A DNA stretch of 64,000 nucleotides. Origin: Hydrogenophaga sp. PAMC20947. Lineage in GTDB: Bacteria > Pseudomonadota > Gammaproteobacteria > Burkholderiales > Burkholderiaceae_C. Each line of letters begins with the position of its first letter. The stretch's first letter is position 1. The notes beneath the pieces are model-generated. The model was given only the letters and a program-made list of their open reading frames with translations. It made no database searches and was not told where the DNA came from. A program made the translations under genes and the position numbers. The DNA lies in NCBI RefSeq assembly GCF_004795855.1, contig NZ_CP039252.1:1736001-1800000 (forward strand), given 5' to 3'. Positions 61,204 through 64,000 of the stretch are shown here, piece after piece.

Positions 61204-62778
61204 ATGTCCTCGTCGAACGCTTCGCCCGCCACCTTGCCCGCCTGGCAAACCCTGACCCAGCTCGCTGCAGCAAGCCAGCCGCACCTGCGCGAGGTCCTGA
61301 AATCCGACGCCGGCCGTGCGCAGCGCATGACCGCCAGCGCCGCTGGTCTCACGCTCGATGCCAGCCGCCAGCGGCTCTCTCCCGCCATCGAAAGCGCCCT
61401 GCTGTCGCTGGCCGAGCAGGCGGGTGTCGTCGCCCAGCGCGATGCCATGTTCCGTGGCGATGCGATCAACACCACTGAGAAACGTCCCGTGTTGCACGTG
61501 GCCTTGCGGGGCCAGCAGGGCCCGTGGGGCGACGCCATCAGCGCCGATGTGGCGCGCGAACTCGACCGGGTTTGCGCCTTTGCCGACGGTGTGCGCTCTG
61601 GTGCCGTCAAAGGCCATTCCGACGAGCCCTTCACCGACATCGTCAACATCGGCATCGGCGGCTCAGACCTCGGCCCGCGCATGGCCGCAGACGCTCTGGC
61701 GCACCTGACCGGCGCTGGGCCACGGGTGCACTATGTGTCCAATCCCGATGCCTGGGCGCTCTACAGCGTGCTGCACCCGCTCGACGCCGCGCGCACGCTG
61801 GTGGTGGTTTCCAGCAAAACCTTCACCACGCAAGAAACCCTCACCAACGCCGCCAGCTGCCAGCGCTGGCTGACCGACAACGGCGTACCCGCCGACCGCC
61901 TGGCGAGCCACCTGGTCGCCATCACCGCCAGCCCCGCGCAATCGGCCAAGCTGGGTTACGCCGCCGACCGCACTTTCCTGTTCTGGGACTGGGTGGGCGG
62001 ACGTTACTCGCTGTGGTCTGCCCTGGGCCTGCCACTGGCCATCGGCATCGGTGGCGCTGCATTCCGGGAATTTCTTGCTGGTGGTCGCGCCATGGACGAA
62101 CATTTCTGCACAACCCCGCTGGCGAGCAACCTGCCCGTGCTCATGGCGCTGTCGGGTATCTGGAACCGCAACTTCCTGAAGTGCCCCACCCACCTCATCG
62201 TGCCCTACGCCTCACGCCTGGTGCGCTTCACGCCCTTTGTGCAGCAAATGGACATGGAGTCCAACGGCAAGCGCACCCACAAAGACGGATCGCCCGTCAC
62301 CGTGGACACCGGCCCCATCGTCTGGGGTGGCCTGGGCATCGACGGTCAACACGCCTACTTCCAGCTGCTGCACCAGGGCAAACACACGGTGCCAGTCGAC
62401 TTCATCGGCGTGCAGACTGAAGAAACACCCCTGCCCATGGCGCAGACTCACCACGACGTGGTCAACCTCAACCTGCGCGCCCAGGCCCAGGCCATGGCCG
62501 AAGGTCGCAGCGCAGAAGCGACACGCGCCCTGCTGGAGGAGGACGGCAACGTCAGTGCCAACGAACTTGATGCCATGGCCGCCCAGCGCAGCTTCGAGGG
62601 CAACATCCCCAGCAACATCCTCTGGATCGACAAACTCGACCCTTCGCGCCTGGGCGCCCTGATCGCGCTCTACGAACACAAGGTGTTCACCCAGGCCGCC
62701 ATCTGGGGCATCAACGCCTACGACCAGTGGGGCGTGGAGCTGGGTAAAACCATGGCGAAATCGATGGAAAGCAAATAG
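61204..62778 (+). CDS. pgi: Glucose-6-phosphate isomerase
   Basis: 524 residues. It interconverts glucose 6-phosphate and fructose 6-phosphate. Signatures GIGGSDLGPRM and GGRYSLWSALGLP (PGI signature 1) are intact, as are SKTFTTQET in the phosphate site and the closing GVELGKTMAKSM. It follows eda across a repeat and is 3 bp from mgsA. Confidence 0.97.
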   Translation: MSSSNASPATLPAWQTLTQLAAASQPHLREVLKSDAGRAQRMTASAAGLTLDASRQRLSPAIESALLSLAEQAGVVAQRDAMFRGDAINTTEKRPVLHVALRGQQGPWGDAISADVARELDRVCAFADGVRSGAVKGHSDEPFTDIVNIGIGGSDLGPRMAADALAHLTGAGPRVHYVSNPDAWALYSVLHPLDAARTLVVVSSKTFTTQETLTNAASCQRWLTDNGVPADRLASHLVAITASPAQSAKLGYAADRTFLFWDWVGGRYSLWSALGLPLAIGIGGAAFREFLAGGRAMDEHFCTTPLASNLPVLMALSGIWNRNFLKCPTHLIVPYASRLVRFTPFVQQMDMESNGKRTHKDGSPVTVDTGPIVWGGLGIDGQHAYFQLLHQGKHTVPVDFIGVQTEETPLPMAQTHHDVVNLNLRAQAQAMAEGRSAEATRALLEEDGNVSANELDAMAAQRSFEGNIPSNILWIDKLDPSRLGALIALYEHKVFTQAAIWGINAYDQWGVELGKTMAKSMESK

Positions 62779-62781
62779 CCC

Positions 62782-63150
62782 ATGAACATCGCCCTCATCG
62801 CCCACAACGGCAAAAAAGACGACATGGTCGCCCTGGCCGCCGAGTTCGCCCCATTGCTGCGCCAACACACGCTCATGGCCACAGGGACGACCGGCGGGCG
62901 CTTGCAAACCGACGCAGGCTTGGACATCGAACGCCTGCTCAGCGGACCGCAAGGTGGTGATTTGCAGATCGGCGCGCGCCTGTCCACCGGTCTGGTCGAC
63001 GCCGTGATCTTCCTGCGCGACCCCATGACTTCTCAGCCCCACGAACCCGATATCAACGCCTTGGTTCGGGCTTGTGATGTGCACAACGTACCTTGCGCCA
63101 CCAACGTGGCCACGGCGCGTTTGCTGCTGGCCGAGTGGGCGCGAAGCTGA
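62782..63150 (+). CDS. mgsA: Methylglyoxal synthase
   Basis: 122 residues, shorter than E. coli MgsA (152) but complete. It converts dihydroxyacetone phosphate to methylglyoxal, relieving sugar-phosphate stress. HNGKKDDM, the phosphate loop GTTGGRL, and [18 protein letters not shown] with the catalytic Asp and His are visible. It starts 3 bp after pgi, clearly in one unit with it. Confidence 0.94.
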   Translation: MNIALIAHNGKKDDMVALAAEFAPLLRQHTLMATGTTGGRLQTDAGLDIERLLSGPQGGDLQIGARLSTGLVDAVIFLRDPMTSQPHEPDINALVRACDVHNVPCATNVATARLLLAEWARS

Positions 63151-63173
63151 TCGGCTTCCAGGCCAGCTTTTTT
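63144..63173 (+). terminator. Probable terminator after mgsA
   Basis: AAGCTG (63144-63149) pairs with CAGCTT (63164-63169), followed by six T. It overlaps the mgsA stop and the end of the convergent LysR gene. Confidence 0.4.
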
Positions 63174-64000
63174 CAATCGGCTTTGATCGCCTGCAAAGCC
63201 AGCGCCAACCGATCCGCCAGTGCGCGCACGCGCTTGGGCTGGGCGCGGCTCGGGGGAAACAACATCTGCAGCGGCGTGGGCGGTGGCGCATGGTCCACCA
63301 GCAGCTGCACCAGTGCACCGGACCGGAGATCTGCCGCCACGTCCAGCGCCGACTTGAGCATCACCCCGTGGCCAGCCAAGCACCACTGCCGCACCAGCGC
63401 CCCATCGTTGGCCACGCGATCGCCCCTCACCGTCACGACTTGCTGCGTGGCCGCCGCTCCAAAACGCCAGACATTGTCCAGACTCGCCCCAAACCGCATC
63501 ACCAGGCAGTTGTGTGATTTCAAGTCCTCTGGTTGGGCGGGCACCCCACGGGCTTCCAGGTAGCTGGGCGCGGCGCAAACCACGCGCTGCTTCAGCCCCA
63601 GAGGTCGCACGCGCAAGGAGCTGTCGGTGACCGGGCCAAAGCGCAAGGCGATATCGAAGCCTTGGCCCACCACGTCCACATAGCCATCCGACAACAACAG
63701 TTCGATGGAGATGGCCGGGTGCGCAGCGAGAAAACGGTGCATCTCGGCCGACACCAGCGTGCGCCCCAGATCGCTGGGCGCGCTCACCCGAATGGTGCCC
63801 GAGAGCATCTCGGCACCCAGCCGGATGCGAGATTCAAGGTCGTGCACTTCACCCAGCACCTGCTTGGCGCCCTCCACCAGCGTGCGGCCTTCTTCGGTCA
63901 GGTTGAGGGCACGTGTGGTGCGGTTCAACAGCACCACACCAAAGTGGGACTCCAGCGCGACCAGCCGCTCGGACACCGTGGTCGCTGACAGACCCACTTC
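63173..64000 (-). CDS. LysR-family transcriptional regulator, N-terminus beyond window
   Basis: The last 276 residues are present; about the first 20 of the helix-turn-helix lie off the right edge. The visible HTH part reads LSATTVSERLVALESHFGVVLLNRTTRALNLTEEG, typical of LysR regulators, followed by a substrate-binding domain (IRVSAPSDLGRTLV ... ALRFGPVTDSSL). It resembles the CrgA/DsdC-like general LysR group with unknown ligands. It converges on mgsA with 22 bp between stops, so it probably controls genes outside the window. Confidence 0.88.
   Translation of the reverse strand, partial: EVGLSATTVSERLVALESHFGVVLLNRTTRALNLTEEGRTLVEGAKQVLGEVHDLESRIRLGAEMLSGTIRVSAPSDLGRTLVSAEMHRFLAAHPAISIELLLSDGYVDVVGQGFDIALRFGPVTDSSLRVRPLGLKQRVVCAAPSYLEARGVPAQPEDLKSHNCLVMRFGASLDNVWRFGAAATQQVVTVRGDRVANDGALVRQWCLAGHGVMLKSALDVAADLRSGALVQLLVDHAPPPTPLQMLFPPSRAQPKRVRALADRLALALQAIKAD

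Noticed and set aside
1..64000. CRISPR array, prophage, intact IS or defence island
   Set aside because: No regularly spaced repeats, integrase, capsid or transposase genes, and no known defence set. The orphan MotA/B-like pair was considered as a Zorya remnant, but no ZorC or ZorD gene is present.

Overview
The window is about 63-65% GC chromosomal DNA, dense with genes that carry short overlaps. The gene set and order (dxs-type xseB-ispA operon beside a Rieske oxygenase; polA beside a DUF2782 protein, thrB and a BPSS1780-type membrane protein; miaA beside an ABC ATPase; a complete Entner-Doudoroff cluster) and an intergenic repeat I recognise from that family point to a betaproteobacterium of Burkholderiales, family Comamonadaceae, probably Hydrogenophaga or a close relative. 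The genus is inference. I see no rRNA, tRNA, CRISPR array, prophage or intact insertion sequence.

Layout. 1-3.4 kb: ispA (cut by the edge) and xseB on minus; a Rieske oxygenase and an EamA exporter on plus. 3.6-9.8 kb: a mercaptopyruvate sulfurtransferase and two tandem paralogous membrane PAS histidine kinases. 9.9-16.6 kb: ZIP metal transporter, exported dienelactone hydrolase, a ~276-bp palindromic MITE-like element directly upstream of a PhoD-type phosphatase, then polA. 16.7-19.6 kb: DUF2782, thrB, BPSS1780-type membrane protein, FecR-like exported protein. 19.7-23.9 kb: a probable phosphate-starvation block (phoX, an uncharacterised 100-residue protein, a porin), each preceded by PHO-box-like repeats, with a possible small RNA after the porin. 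24-31.4 kb: M48 protease, uvrD, guaC behind a structured leader, an esterase and a 3-hydroxyisobutyrate-dehydrogenase-type enzyme.

31.5-39.9 kb: an orphan MotA/MotB-like pair converges on an MlaE-MlaD-lipoprotein set that lacks an ATPase gene; then an acyl-CoA synthetase, queG and an orphan response regulator. 40-44.1 kb: tsaE, amiC and an endonuclease-type mutL. 44.1-47.9 kb: a TetR-HlyD-ABC ATPase-ABC permease efflux operon chained by ATGA overlaps and preceded by a near-perfect 28-bp operator palindrome. 48-51.8 kb: lipoprotein hydrolase, Bcr/CflA exporter, miaA and an ABC ATPase.

52-63.2 kb is a sugar catabolic region: glucokinase, a ROK regulator, an RbsD/FucU mutarotase, a PfkB kinase, then zwf, pgl, edd, eda, pgi and mgsA. 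Together these phosphorylate hexoses, run them through the Entner-Doudoroff route and connect to fructose 6-phosphate and methylglyoxal. A HexR-type operator lies upstream of zwf. A LysR regulator cut by the right edge closes the window.

Most interesting: the MITE-like element at 11902-12177, the PHO-box cluster around 19.7-22.7 kb with a four-repeat box driving an unknown small protein, the guaC leader at 28331-28489, and the candidate structured RNA at 23773-23896.
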